Source: Marinobacter sp. F4216 (GTDB taxonomy: Bacteria; Pseudomonadota; Gammaproteobacteria; Pseudomonadales; Oleiphilaceae). Taken from it: DNA of 64,000 bases. Both the position numbers and the translations under genes were made by a program. Of the stretch, positions 26,004 to 33,781 are shown piece by piece (the first letter of the stretch is position 1; the number at the start of each line of letters is the position of its first letter). The notes below the pieces were generated by a model. That model saw only the letters and a list, made by a program, of their open reading frames with translations. It searched no databases and was not told where the DNA came from. The DNA lies in assembly GCF_019931195.1 (NCBI RefSeq), contig NZ_JAIOUO010000009.1:1-64000 (forward strand). The letters are read 5' to 3'.

Positions 26004-27019
26004 CCTCCCAGTCATCCACATTGGTAAACATCCAGGGTCTGGAAAAGAAGTTTGATCTGACCGGTGGCCTGCTGGAGCAGATTACCTTCAAGAACGGCAA
26101 ATTCCAGCGTCGCCAGGAAGCCGTGCATGCCATCAACGGCGTCGACCTTCAGGTTCAGAAGGGTGAAGCCCTGTGCGTGGTGGGCGAGTCCGGTTGTGGT
26201 AAGTCCACCGTGGCCCGTACCGTCATGGGCCTGTTGTCCCCGACGGCTGGCGAGATTCATTACGATGGCCAGCGGATCGACAACCTGAGCGGCGACGCGG
26301 TGCTGCCGTACCGACGCAAGATGCAGATGATCTTCCAGAATCCGTACGCGTCCCTGAACCCGCGGATGACCATCCAGAAGACCCTGGAAGAGCCGATCCG
26401 TTTCCATCATCCCGAGTGGTCCGAACTGGAAGTCCGCGACAAGGTGCACGAGGTGATGCACTCCGTCGGTATCAATCCGGACTGGGGCGCCCGCTTCGGT
26501 CATGAGTTCTCCGGTGGTCAGCGCCAGCGGATCGCCATCGCCCGTGCTCTGGCCGTAGACCCCGAGTTCATCGTGGCGGACGAGCCGATCTCCGCGCTGG
26601 ATGTGTCCATCCAGGCCCAGGTTCTGAACCTGCTGATGGATGCCCAGGAAAGCCGCAACCTGACCTACCTGTTCATCACCCACGATCTGGCGGTGGTTGA
26701 GCATTTCGGTACCCGTGTTGCGGTGATGTACCTGGGACGTGTGTGCGAGCTGGCGGATACCAAGACCCTGTTCAGCACCCCGCGCCATCCATATACCCAG
26801 GCGCTGCTGTCGGCGATTCCCAAGCTGGAAGATGACCGTCCGAACCACATCCGTCTGCAGGGCGAGGTTCCGACCCCGGTCAACCTGCCGTCCGGTTGTG
26901 TGTTCCACGGTCGCTGCCCGTACGCCAACGAACGTTGTAAGCAGGAGATTCCCCAGCTGATCGCCACCGACGGTGGTGCTCAGGTGGCTTGCCACGCGGT
27001 GGAAGAGGGCCGCCTTTAA
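26000..27019 (+). CDS. dppF: Peptide ABC transporter ATP-binding protein (DppF type)
   Basis: 339 residues, second ATPase of the importer. Walker A GESGCGKSTVARTVMGL (about 68), Q-loop MIFQNPYASLNPR, signature FSGGQRQRIAIARAL (about 175), Walker B EFIVADEPISALD, switch FITHDLAVV. C-terminal Cys-rich extension GCVFHGRCPYANERCKQE. The ATPase pair plus two permeases and a binding protein make a complete importer. Confidence 0.92.
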   Translation: MTSQSSTLVNIQGLEKKFDLTGGLLEQITFKNGKFQRRQEAVHAINGVDLQVQKGEALCVVGESGCGKSTVARTVMGLLSPTAGEIHYDGQRIDNLSGDAVLPYRRKMQMIFQNPYASLNPRMTIQKTLEEPIRFHHPEWSELEVRDKVHEVMHSVGINPDWGARFGHEFSGGQRQRIAIARALAVDPEFIVADEPISALDVSIQAQVLNLLMDAQESRNLTYLFITHDLAVVEHFGTRVAVMYLGRVCELADTKTLFSTPRHPYTQALLSAIPKLEDDRPNHIRLQGEVPTPVNLPSGCVFHGRCPYANERCKQEIPQLIATDGGAQVACHAVEEGRL

Positions 27020-27043
27020 GCGAATCGGTGCGCCCGATACGCT

Positions 27044-27081
27044 ATCATGCCATCAGAATGAACAGCTTCTGGTGGCATGAT
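27044..27081. repeat. 15-bp inverted repeat covering the LysR gene start codon
   Basis: Left arm ATCATGCCATCAGAA (27044-27058), 8-nt loop, right arm TTCTGGTGGCATGAT (27067-27081); one position differs and would be a G-U pair in RNA. The right arm contains both the ribosome-binding GGTGG and the ATG of the LysR-type gene. It could be an RNA hairpin hiding the start, or a DNA operator (ATCAT/ATGAT half sites). Confidence 0.7.
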
Positions 27082-27997
27082 GGATTTACGTTGGCTTGAA
27101 GATTTTATGGCACTGGCCCGGGCCCGCCATTTTTCACGTGCGGCTGAATTGCAGCACGTGAGCCAACCGACGTTCAGTCGACGCATCAAACTGCTGGAAG
27201 AGGCCATGGGGACGACGCTCATTGACCGTCAGACCCTGCCTCTCACGCTGACGCCGGCAGGGGAAGTGTTCTTCGAGTTTTGCGAGCGGGCGACCCGTGA
27301 CGTTCGCGAGACCCGCGAGCGGATCCAGGCCCTTGAAGAAGCAGCCGAATCCCGGATCAGCGTGGGGTCCACCCAGAGCCTGTTTTCCCACTTCTACCAG
27401 GAGTGGCTGGCTGCGTCCGGGGTGGAGGACGGCCTGCAACTGAACCTGAAGTCTACCAACTGGCTGGGTGAGCAGTTCCTGGATGCACTGGACGATGGCG
27501 AGTGCGAGCTGGTGCTGTGCTACTGGCACCGGTATTTGCCCTGGCGGGAGCGGTTGTCGCCCGAACGCTACGAGTGGCTGACGCTCGGCGAGGAATTGTT
27601 GGTCCCGGTCAGCGTGGCCGACGAACAGGGTAACCCCCGTTTTGCGTTACCGGGCAGTCCAGAGCAGCCGGTGCCATTAATCGCCCATCATCCCCGCGGC
27701 TTTCTCTACTCGGCCATTGAAACCCACCTGGGTCAGAGCAAGGTGTCGGCGAACCTGTTGCCACTCAATGAGAGTCCTCATTCAGCGAGCATCAAGGCAC
27801 TGGTCAAGCAGGGGTTTGGCATGGGCTGGCTGCCGCAACGTATGACGGAAAAAAGTGAGCAGTTTGGCCGCCTGGTCCGGGCAGGAGAGGAACACTGGGA
27901 CATCCCCGTGGATATCTGCCTGATTCGCCTGCGAGAGCCGCGCTCACAAGATCTATTAACGCTTTGGAAAACACTGGAAGAGCAACACCATGTCTGA
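27077..27997 (+). CDS. LysR-type transcriptional regulator
   Basis: 306 residues. The N-terminal winged HTH (WLEDFMALARARHFSRAAELQHVSQPTFSRRIKLLEE, with TLIDR and LTLTPAG) is standard for LysR proteins. The wording of the HTH resembles the HypT/YjiE branch, though this is only an impression. C-terminal substrate-binding domain about residues 90-300. It follows the transporter operon by 57 bp on the same strand and overlaps the prolidase gene by 8 bp, so it probably regulates peptide uptake and use. Either ATG 27077 or 27080 may start it. Confidence 0.85.
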   Translation: MMDLRWLEDFMALARARHFSRAAELQHVSQPTFSRRIKLLEEAMGTTLIDRQTLPLTLTPAGEVFFEFCERATRDVRETRERIQALEEAAESRISVGSTQSLFSHFYQEWLAASGVEDGLQLNLKSTNWLGEQFLDALDDGECELVLCYWHRYLPWRERLSPERYEWLTLGEELLVPVSVADEQGNPRFALPGSPEQPVPLIAHHPRGFLYSAIETHLGQSKVSANLLPLNESPHSASIKALVKQGFGMGWLPQRMTEKSEQFGRLVRAGEEHWDIPVDICLIRLREPRSQDLLTLWKTLEEQHHV

Positions 27998-29282
27998 TTC
28001 TGAATTACTGGCCCTCCAGGTCGACCACATCCGGACTCTTCAGCACCGATACGAAGAGGCCCTGGCCGAACAGGGCTACGACAGCCTGCTGATCAGCTCC
28101 GGCGCCGCCCCAATGCGTTACGCGGACGATCAGGGCTGGGTGTTCCACGGCTATGGCCCCTTCGTGCACTGGACAGGGCTGGTGGATCAGGAATTCAGCT
28201 GGTTGCTGATTCGCCCGGATCAAAAACCGGTGCTCTGGTTGTTCCAGCCGGTGGACTTCTGGCACGCCAACCCGGAATTCCCGGAAGAGCCCTGGCACCA
28301 GCTCGTGGATATCCGGTTTATCCCCCAGCGAGAGATACCGGCTATTGATGAGGCGGGCAAGATGGCAGTCATCGGTGACCCCGCCTATCTGGGCGATGTA
28401 GCCGGCGAACACAACCCGTCTGCCCTGCTGGAGGCCGTTGAAGAGACCCGCGTCCGCAAAACACCGTATGAGATTGCCTGTCTGGCCCGGGCCAATGCGT
28501 TGGCGGTCAAAGGGCATCGTGCGGCCCGGGATGCATTTCTGGCGGGCGAAAGTGAGTTTGGCATCAGCCTCGCGTACCAGCAGGCCACCGGCCAGCGTGA
28601 GGCGGAGTCCCCGTACCACAGCATCATTGGCCTGAATGAGCACGCCGGAACCCTGCACTACCAGTACTACGACGTGGATGCCCCCACAAACTCGCGCAGC
28701 CTGCTGATCGATGCCGGCGTGCGCTTCCGTGGCTACAGTTCGGACATTACCCGTACCACCGCCGCGCCGGGCGAAAACCGTTTTGCGGCACTGATTCATG
28801 GGCTGGATCAACTGCAGAAGCGTTTGTGCGAGATGGTGGCGCCGGGCGTGGCGTATGTGGACATTCACCGCAAGACACACGAAGGCATTGCCGCACTGCT
28901 GATTGCCGCGGGCATCGTGCAGGGACTGGACGAGCAAACCCTGGTGTCCGAAGGCGTTACCCGTGCCTTCTTCCCCCACGGCATCGGGCATTTCCTGGGT
29001 GTGCAGGTTCATGATGTGGCCGGCAAACGCACGCCGTCTCCGGACGATGCGCCGTTCCTGCGCCTGACCCGCACCCTGGAGCCAGGCATGGTGGTAACCA
29101 TCGAACCGGGCCTGTACATCATCCCGTCCCTGCTGGATCCGGTCCTGGAAGGCCCGTTGGCTGATCACTTCAACCGTCCGGTGATTGAGGAGCTTCGGGG
29201 TTGTGGCGGCATTCGGATTGAGGATAACGTGGTCGTCACCGAGGACGGTCATCGGAACCTGACCCGGGAACTGGCGGCCTGA
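27990..29282 (+). CDS. pepQ: Xaa-Pro dipeptidase (prolidase)
   Basis: Cytoplasmic metallopeptidase that cleaves dipeptides ending in proline. 430 residues, the PepQ length. N-terminal creatinase-like domain to about 155, then the pita-bread M24 domain. Metal ligands: Asp in LLIDAGVRFRGYSSDITRT (two Asp), His in FFPHGIGHFLGVQVHD, Glu in VVTIEPGLY and Glu in GIRIEDNV. Its start overlaps the LysR gene. Together with the importer upstream it forms a peptide acquisition and degradation locus. Confidence 0.93.
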   Translation: MSDSELLALQVDHIRTLQHRYEEALAEQGYDSLLISSGAAPMRYADDQGWVFHGYGPFVHWTGLVDQEFSWLLIRPDQKPVLWLFQPVDFWHANPEFPEEPWHQLVDIRFIPQREIPAIDEAGKMAVIGDPAYLGDVAGEHNPSALLEAVEETRVRKTPYEIACLARANALAVKGHRAARDAFLAGESEFGISLAYQQATGQREAESPYHSIIGLNEHAGTLHYQYYDVDAPTNSRSLLIDAGVRFRGYSSDITRTTAAPGENRFAALIHGLDQLQKRLCEMVAPGVAYVDIHRKTHEGIAALLIAAGIVQGLDEQTLVSEGVTRAFFPHGIGHFLGVQVHDVAGKRTPSPDDAPFLRLTRTLEPGMVVTIEPGLYIIPSLLDPVLEGPLADHFNRPVIEELRGCGGIRIEDNVVVTEDGHRNLTRELAA

Positions 29283-29325
29283 TAACAATTCGAAACGCCA
29301 GGGCCTTGCACTTCGGGATGCAAAT

Positions 29326-29340
29326 GACAATAATTATCAC
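29326..29340 (+). promoter_or_regulatory. Fur box upstream of bfd
   Basis: TGACAATAATTATCA fits the 7-1-7 Fur consensus (TGATAATNATTATCA) with one mismatch, ending 29 bp before the bfd start codon. Iron repression of bfd is known in related bacteria. Confidence 0.75.
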
Positions 29341-29369
29341 TAACGATATTTTTGTCAGTGGGAGTGAGT

Positions 29370-29579
29370 ATGTACGTTTGCCTCTGCCAGGGCGTCACCG
29401 ACCGGGCCATCCGTGAAGCTGCCGAGAACGGCGTAACCTCCATGCGTGAGCTGGGTATGGAGCTTGGCGTGGCGCGCCAGTGTGGCCGTTGTGCCCGCAT
29501 GGCGCGGGACATTCTCGATGAATGCACCACTCCCGATTACGTCGCACTGGCCGATATGCTGGCTCAGCCTGCCGCCTGA
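29370..29579 (+). CDS. bfd: Bacterioferritin-associated ferredoxin
   Basis: 69 residues, 2Fe-2S protein that gives electrons to bacterioferritin to release stored iron. Cluster ligands C4, C6, C38 and C41 (YVCLCQG and QCGRCARMAR). ATG 29370 has GGGAG 6 nt upstream; the in-frame upstream start at 29352 would add six residues before the fixed YVCLC opening. It carries a Fur box just upstream and has its own terminator, so it is transcribed separately from bfr 155 bp further on. Confidence 0.92.
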   Translation: MYVCLCQGVTDRAIREAAENGVTSMRELGMELGVARQCGRCARMARDILDECTTPDYVALADMLAQPAA

Positions 29580-29601
29580 TCACCGATGTCCCTCAGCCAA
29601 C

Positions 29602-29630
29602 AAAGCCGGCAGGCCTGCCGGCTTTGCTTT
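29602..29630 (+). terminator. Rho-independent terminator after bfd
   Basis: AAAGCCGGCAGG pairs with CCTGCCGGCTTT as a nearly loopless palindromic stem, followed by GCTTT. Confidence 0.7.
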
Positions 29631-29733
29631 AACTGATTCCTGTCTGCACTTCTTTCCCGTCTGCAATTTTTTATTGACCCGGAACCGGCTATCCTTTGCT
29701 GACGGTACACAAACCTGAGAAGGAGCCCCGACG

Positions 29734-30210
29734 ATGAAAGGCGACAAGAAGGTTGTGCAGTATCTTAATAAAGTCCTCGCCAACGAACTGACCGCGATCA
29801 ACCAGTATTTCCTCCATTCCCGCATGTACAAGGACTGGGGCATCACCAAGCTGGCGGACAAGGAATACGAGGAATCCATTGATGAAATGAAGCATGCCGA
29901 TCAACTGATCGAGCGGATCCTCTTTCTGGAAGGCTTGCCCAATCTCCAGGACCTGAACAAACTGTTGATTGGTGAAAACGTTGAGGAAATGATCTCCTGT
30001 GACCTGAAACTTGAGGTGGCTGCGGTGGCTGAGCTGAAAGAAGCCATTGCCTATTGCGAGCAGGTTCAGGATTACGGCAGCCGGCAATTATTCCGGAGCA
30101 TCCTCGACAGCGAGGAAGAACACATTGATTGGCTCGAAACCCAACTCGAGCTGATTGCCCAGATGGGCATACAGAACTACATACAGCTACAGTCAGCACC
30201 TGCGGAGTAA
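29734..30210 (+). CDS. bfr: Bacterioferritin
   Basis: 158 residues. Forms a 24-subunit haem-containing iron store. Ferroxidase ligands E18, E51, H54, E94, E127 and H130 are all present, and M52 ([10 protein letters not shown]) is the haem ligand, so this is the catalytic haem-binding type. AAGGAG precedes the ATG. It lies next to bfd, its electron donor. Confidence 0.95.
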   Translation: MKGDKKVVQYLNKVLANELTAINQYFLHSRMYKDWGITKLADKEYEESIDEMKHADQLIERILFLEGLPNLQDLNKLLIGENVEEMISCDLKLEVAAVAELKEAIAYCEQVQDYGSRQLFRSILDSEEEHIDWLETQLELIAQMGIQNYIQLQSAPAE

Positions 30211-30218
30211 GATTGATA

Positions 30219-31571
30219 ATGGATTTGTCCTGCTTTAAAGCCTATGACCTGCGTGGCCAGGTACCCGAACAACTGAACCCGGACCTGGCCGAGCGTATCG
30301 GGCGCGCCTACGTGGAAGTCACCGGGGCGAAAAAAGTCATCGTCGGTTACGACATCCGGCTGTCCAGCCCGGACATTGCCAAGGCCTTGAGTGACGGCCT
30401 GATGGCGGCCGGTGCCGATGTGTTCGATATCGGTCTGTGCGGCACAGAGCAGGTGTACTTCGCGACCAGCCACTACGGTATGGACGGCGGCATTATGGTC
30501 ACCGCCAGTCACAACCCGAAAAACCACAACGGGATGAAAATGGTGGGGCCGGAATCCCGCCCGATCAGTTCCGACAATGGCCTGAACGACATTCGTGACC
30601 GGGTTCTGGAACCCTTTACCGACGCGCCGCAGAAGGGTCGCTACGACACGATCGATGCCATGGACGACTACGTGCAGCATCTTCTGGGGTACATCGATAC
30701 CAGCTCCCTGAAACCTCTGAGCATCGTGTGTAATGCCGGTAACGGTGGCGCAGGCCTGGTGATTGACCAGCTCGAACAGCATTTGCCGTTCACGTTCGTG
30801 AAAGTTCACCACGAGGCCGATGGCAACTTCCCGAATGGGGTCCCCAACCCGATTCTCCCGGAAAACCGGTCCGCCACCGCGGAGGCGGTCGTGGCGGAAA
30901 AAGCGGCCATGGGTATTGCCTGGGATGGTGATTACGACCGTTGTTTCTTTTTTGACGAAAACGGTCGCTTTATCGAAGGCTATTACATTGTTGGTCTGCT
31001 GGCAGACCAGTTCCTCCGCAAGACTGGCGGTGGCGCCGTCATCCACGATCCGCGCCTGACCTGGAATACCCTGGACCTCGTCAAAGCGGCGGGTGGCACG
31101 CCGGTGGAAAGCAAAACCGGCCACGCCTTCATCAAACAGCGGATGCGGGACGAAGACGCCGTGTATGGTGGCGAAATGAGCGCCCACCATTACTTCCGGG
31201 ATTTTGCCTACTGCGACAGCGGCATGATTCCCTGGCTGCTGGTGGCCGAGCGTCTGTGCCAGTCCGGCCAGTCACTGTCTTCCCTGATCGACGCCCGAAT
31301 TGAGGCTTATCCCGCCAGTGGTGAAATCAACCGCACCATCGCTGACCCAAAAGCGGTTATTTCGGCCATTGAAGCCAAGTACAGCGAACAGGGTGGTAGC
31401 GTGAGCAAGGTGGATGGCGTGAGCATCGAATTCGATGACTGGCGCTTTAACCTGCGCATGTCCAACACCGAGCCGGTGGTCCGGCTGAACGTGGAAGCGC
31501 GGGGCGACAAAGCGTTGATGGAAGCAAAAACTGAAGAACTGCTCGCCGAGATGGATCGCCTTAACCACTAA
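30219..31571 (+). CDS. Phosphomannomutase/phosphoglucomutase
   Basis: 450 residues. Interconverts hexose 1- and 6-phosphates for GDP-mannose and surface polysaccharide synthesis. Catalytic phosphoserine loop [12 protein letters not shown] (about residue 97), metal loop [13 protein letters not shown] (about 240), sugar-binding loop [10 protein letters not shown] (about 325) and phosphate-binding tail [13 protein letters not shown] (about 420). ATG 30219 begins [13 protein letters not shown], the conserved N-terminus; longer frames overlap bfr. It starts 8 bp after bfr and may share its transcript. Could be named manB, cpsG or algC; the sequence does not decide. Confidence 0.9.
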   Translation: MDLSCFKAYDLRGQVPEQLNPDLAERIGRAYVEVTGAKKVIVGYDIRLSSPDIAKALSDGLMAAGADVFDIGLCGTEQVYFATSHYGMDGGIMVTASHNPKNHNGMKMVGPESRPISSDNGLNDIRDRVLEPFTDAPQKGRYDTIDAMDDYVQHLLGYIDTSSLKPLSIVCNAGNGGAGLVIDQLEQHLPFTFVKVHHEADGNFPNGVPNPILPENRSATAEAVVAEKAAMGIAWDGDYDRCFFFDENGRFIEGYYIVGLLADQFLRKTGGGAVIHDPRLTWNTLDLVKAAGGTPVESKTGHAFIKQRMRDEDAVYGGEMSAHHYFRDFAYCDSGMIPWLLVAERLCQSGQSLSSLIDARIEAYPASGEINRTIADPKAVISAIEAKYSEQGGSVSKVDGVSIEFDDWRFNLRMSNTEPVVRLNVEARGDKALMEAKTEELLAEMDRLNH

Positions 31572-31647
31572 GGCGATTCCTGCCAGCCCGTTCGGTCCAT
31601 ATATACGCTGGCCGAGCGGGCGATCCATTACTGTCTTTCCCTGAAGA

Positions 31648-32766
31648 TTACAGCCAGTCGTTCAGCATCACGCCGATGCCAAATCGCTGGATTCGCTGGT
31701 TGTAGTCGATCAGGCTTTCCCCGTAACCGTTGTAATACTGGATAAAGCATCGCACGGTGTCGCCCATGGGGAAGCTGTAGCCAAGCTCGACCGAGGTCTT
31801 GTTGTTCTCCGAGCGGAGATTGTTCATCAACCGCATCGACAACGTTCGGTCTTCGGTGAGCTTGTACACGGTGATGTAATTGGCGTGGCCCAGATACCGC
31901 TCGATGTCCGGGTTGTCATCGGAATCCCTGTCTTCCGGAATCCGGTACCAGGGCTGTACCAGGAACAGCCAGCGACCGTAGCTGTATCCGGCAGAGCCCA
32001 TCAAGCGGTTCCAGCTGCGGGACCGGGGCTCTGACTGGCCGTTGGACTGGTGATTGAAACCAAGGGTCATGGCGTTCAGGTTACCTTTGCCAAGCTTCCA
32101 GTCGGCCTGGTACCGGACGAAAACCTCCGGCTCGTAATTCGTTTCGCGGAAGGGTGCCGACGAATCCCGGTTGTAGACTTGCCAGAAAGACTTCTGGGTG
32201 TAGCCAAACCAGAGCGTCGTGCGCTCATGCATCAGCCCGGTCAGCAGGGGAACCTTGAAACTGATCTGGTACTTGGCCTCTTCCTTTTCCAGGTCGTAGT
32301 CGTACCGAGTGGTTCCCAGCGTCGGGCTGGCGGGAGCCGGATTGGGATCAATCACGTAACTGATCGGCAGGATGTAGGTCGGGCGGTAACCGACGAAACT
32401 GCCGGAAAAGGAAAATATGGCTTTTTCGGCGGCCAGATACCGATCCAGAACGTCATCCATTACTCCTTCGTCCGAGGCCGTCGCCGGATCAGCTGAATCC
32501 GTTTTCGGTGAAGGGATGGCCTCGGCAGCCTCCTGCTGAACGTCTTCCAGTCGCTCTGGAGGTACAGATTCACGAGCTGCTTTCGGATCCTGAAGTTGGT
32601 CGTAGCAGGCCAACCGCTGAACACCGTTTTCGATCAGGGCGCAGTCCTGCATGCTCAGTTCGCCGGATGGATTGCTATTGCTCAATTCCTGTGCGCTCGA
32701 TAGGGTCGGCGCAAACAGCGTCGCCAGTACCATTGCGCTAGATCCTTTCGCGATCATTTTGCTCAT
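31648..32766 (-). CDS. pldA: Outer-membrane phospholipase A
   Basis: 372 residues. Outer-membrane beta-barrel that hydrolyses phospholipids misplaced in the outer leaflet. Signal peptide MSKMIAKGSSAMVLATLFAPTLSSA, then a roughly 100-residue acidic linker and the barrel. The active site FNHQSNGQSEPRSRSWNR has catalytic His and Ser (HxS) and the downstream Asn. The last strand ends in GIGVMLNDWL. The N-terminal extension is longer than in E. coli PldA. Overlaps the upstream membrane-protein gene by 4 nt. Confidence 0.92.
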   Translation of the reverse strand: MSKMIAKGSSAMVLATLFAPTLSSAQELSNSNPSGELSMQDCALIENGVQRLACYDQLQDPKAARESVPPERLEDVQQEAAEAIPSPKTDSADPATASDEGVMDDVLDRYLAAEKAIFSFSGSFVGYRPTYILPISYVIDPNPAPASPTLGTTRYDYDLEKEEAKYQISFKVPLLTGLMHERTTLWFGYTQKSFWQVYNRDSSAPFRETNYEPEVFVRYQADWKLGKGNLNAMTLGFNHQSNGQSEPRSRSWNRLMGSAGYSYGRWLFLVQPWYRIPEDRDSDDNPDIERYLGHANYITVYKLTEDRTLSMRLMNNLRSENNKTSVELGYSFPMGDTVRCFIQYYNGYGESLIDYNQRIQRFGIGVMLNDWL

Positions 32767-33101
32767 CCAGCCTGGATGCTCAGCCAGGTGTTTGTGATTC
32801 CGTACAGCCAGACCCCCATCAGGGTCGCAGCCAGCAGGCCAAAAATAATCTTGTGTTTAACGCGACTGCTGGCATCCGCCGCTGCCACCCAGCGCAGGTA
32901 CATCAGCCCGATAAAGCTCAGGAAAACCACCAGACTCGCCAGTGCGGGGATCAGCAGCCAGCCCGCCTGCAGCGTCCCTCCGTCCGCCGTGTGGCTGGAA
33001 AACCAGGCCATGGAGCCGAGGAGTATCGCCAGCGCACCGAACTCAGCAATCAACAGGGCCTTGCGAAGTGGGTGAGGTGAGGGGGCGTTGGGTTGCATCA
33101 T
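32763..33101 (-). CDS. Small inner-membrane protein, unknown
   Basis: 112 residues with three transmembrane helices (about 16-35, 48-68 and 87-105) and short loops. No known motif. It is translationally coupled to pldA by a 4-nt overlap, so it may be part of the same envelope function. Transcribed away from the cytochrome c5 gene. Confidence 0.65.
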   Translation of the reverse strand: MMQPNAPSPHPLRKALLIAEFGALAILLGSMAWFSSHTADGGTLQAGWLLIPALASLVVFLSFIGLMYLRWVAAADASSRVKHKIIFGLLAATLMGVWLYGITNTWLSIQAG

Positions 33102-33249
33102 AGTGGCTCCGGAAAAGGGGGTTGGTCGTCAGGGGGTATGGTAGCGTGACAGGCGCTCGGGTGCTTTCAGGCTGAATAAATGGCAATGAATTTATGGAAG
33201 GATTTTACCTTGATTCAGCCACTTGGTTTTTTTGCCAGGGTTCAGTCGC

Positions 33250-33255
33250 TATAAT
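33250..33255 (+). promoter_or_regulatory. -10 box of the cytochrome c5 gene
   Basis: Perfect TATAAT, 42 nt before the start codon. The -35 region is T-rich and not close to consensus. Confidence 0.4.
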
Positions 33256-33296
33256 GCGACCACTGACGATTATAACGCGCTAATGCGAGGTGCATT

Positions 33297-33716
33297 GTGA
33301 AGATGAAGAGAGTCCTGGCTGTCATGCTGCTTGGCTTCGGTTTTACTGCCGGTGCTGTGATGGCAAGTGTTGAAGATGAGATTCGTTCACGCATCGAGCC
33401 GGTCGGAGAAGTCTGTCTCCAGGGCGAGGAGTGTGGTGAAGCGGCAGCGCCGACCCAGGCTGCCAGCTCTGGCCCGCGTTCCGGTTCCGAAGTTTACGAT
33501 GCGGTTTGTATGGCCTGTCACACCACCGGTGCTGCCGGCGCGCCCAAGATCGGCGACGCGGGTGCCTGGGCCCCCCGTATTGAGAAGGGCGTCGACACCC
33601 TGATCGAGCACGCCATCAATGGCTTTAACGCCATGCCGGCCAAAGGCGGCTGCGCTAACTGCCCGGATGAAGAGATTGCTGCTGCGGTCGAGCACATTGT
33701 GGCGGAGAGCAAATAA
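33297..33716 (+). CDS. Cytochrome c5 family protein
   Basis: 139 residues, periplasmic or membrane-attached electron carrier. Signal/anchor MKRVLAVMLLGFGFTAGAVMA. Haem site C71-M-A-C74-H75. Axial Met is probably M113 (FNAMPAKGG). The extra Cys pair C119/C122 (GGCANC) forms the disulfide typical of cytochrome c5. A short Ala/Pro-rich linker precedes the haem domain. GTG 33297 or ATG 33303 may be the start. Single gene with its own promoter and terminator. Confidence 0.88.
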   Translation: MKMKRVLAVMLLGFGFTAGAVMASVEDEIRSRIEPVGEVCLQGEECGEAAAPTQAASSGPRSGSEVYDAVCMACHTTGAAGAPKIGDAGAWAPRIEKGVDTLIEHAINGFNAMPAKGGCANCPDEEIAAAVEHIVAESK

Positions 33717-33740
33717 GCTCACCGGCTAAAAGCAGAAAAA

Positions 33741-33762
33741 GCCCCGCACCGCGGGGTTTTTT
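33741..33762. terminator. Bidirectional terminator between cytochrome c5 and rep
   Basis: CCCCGC and GCGGGG form a tight stem with a 3-nt loop, with six T to the right and five A to the left, so it can serve both convergent genes. Confidence 0.85.
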
Positions 33763-33781
33763 GTTGCCTGCCGGAGCGCGG

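Noticed and set aside
28005..29330. 441-codon ORF antisense to the prolidase
   Set aside because: Shadow of codon bias; no motif and fully overlapped by an intact gene.
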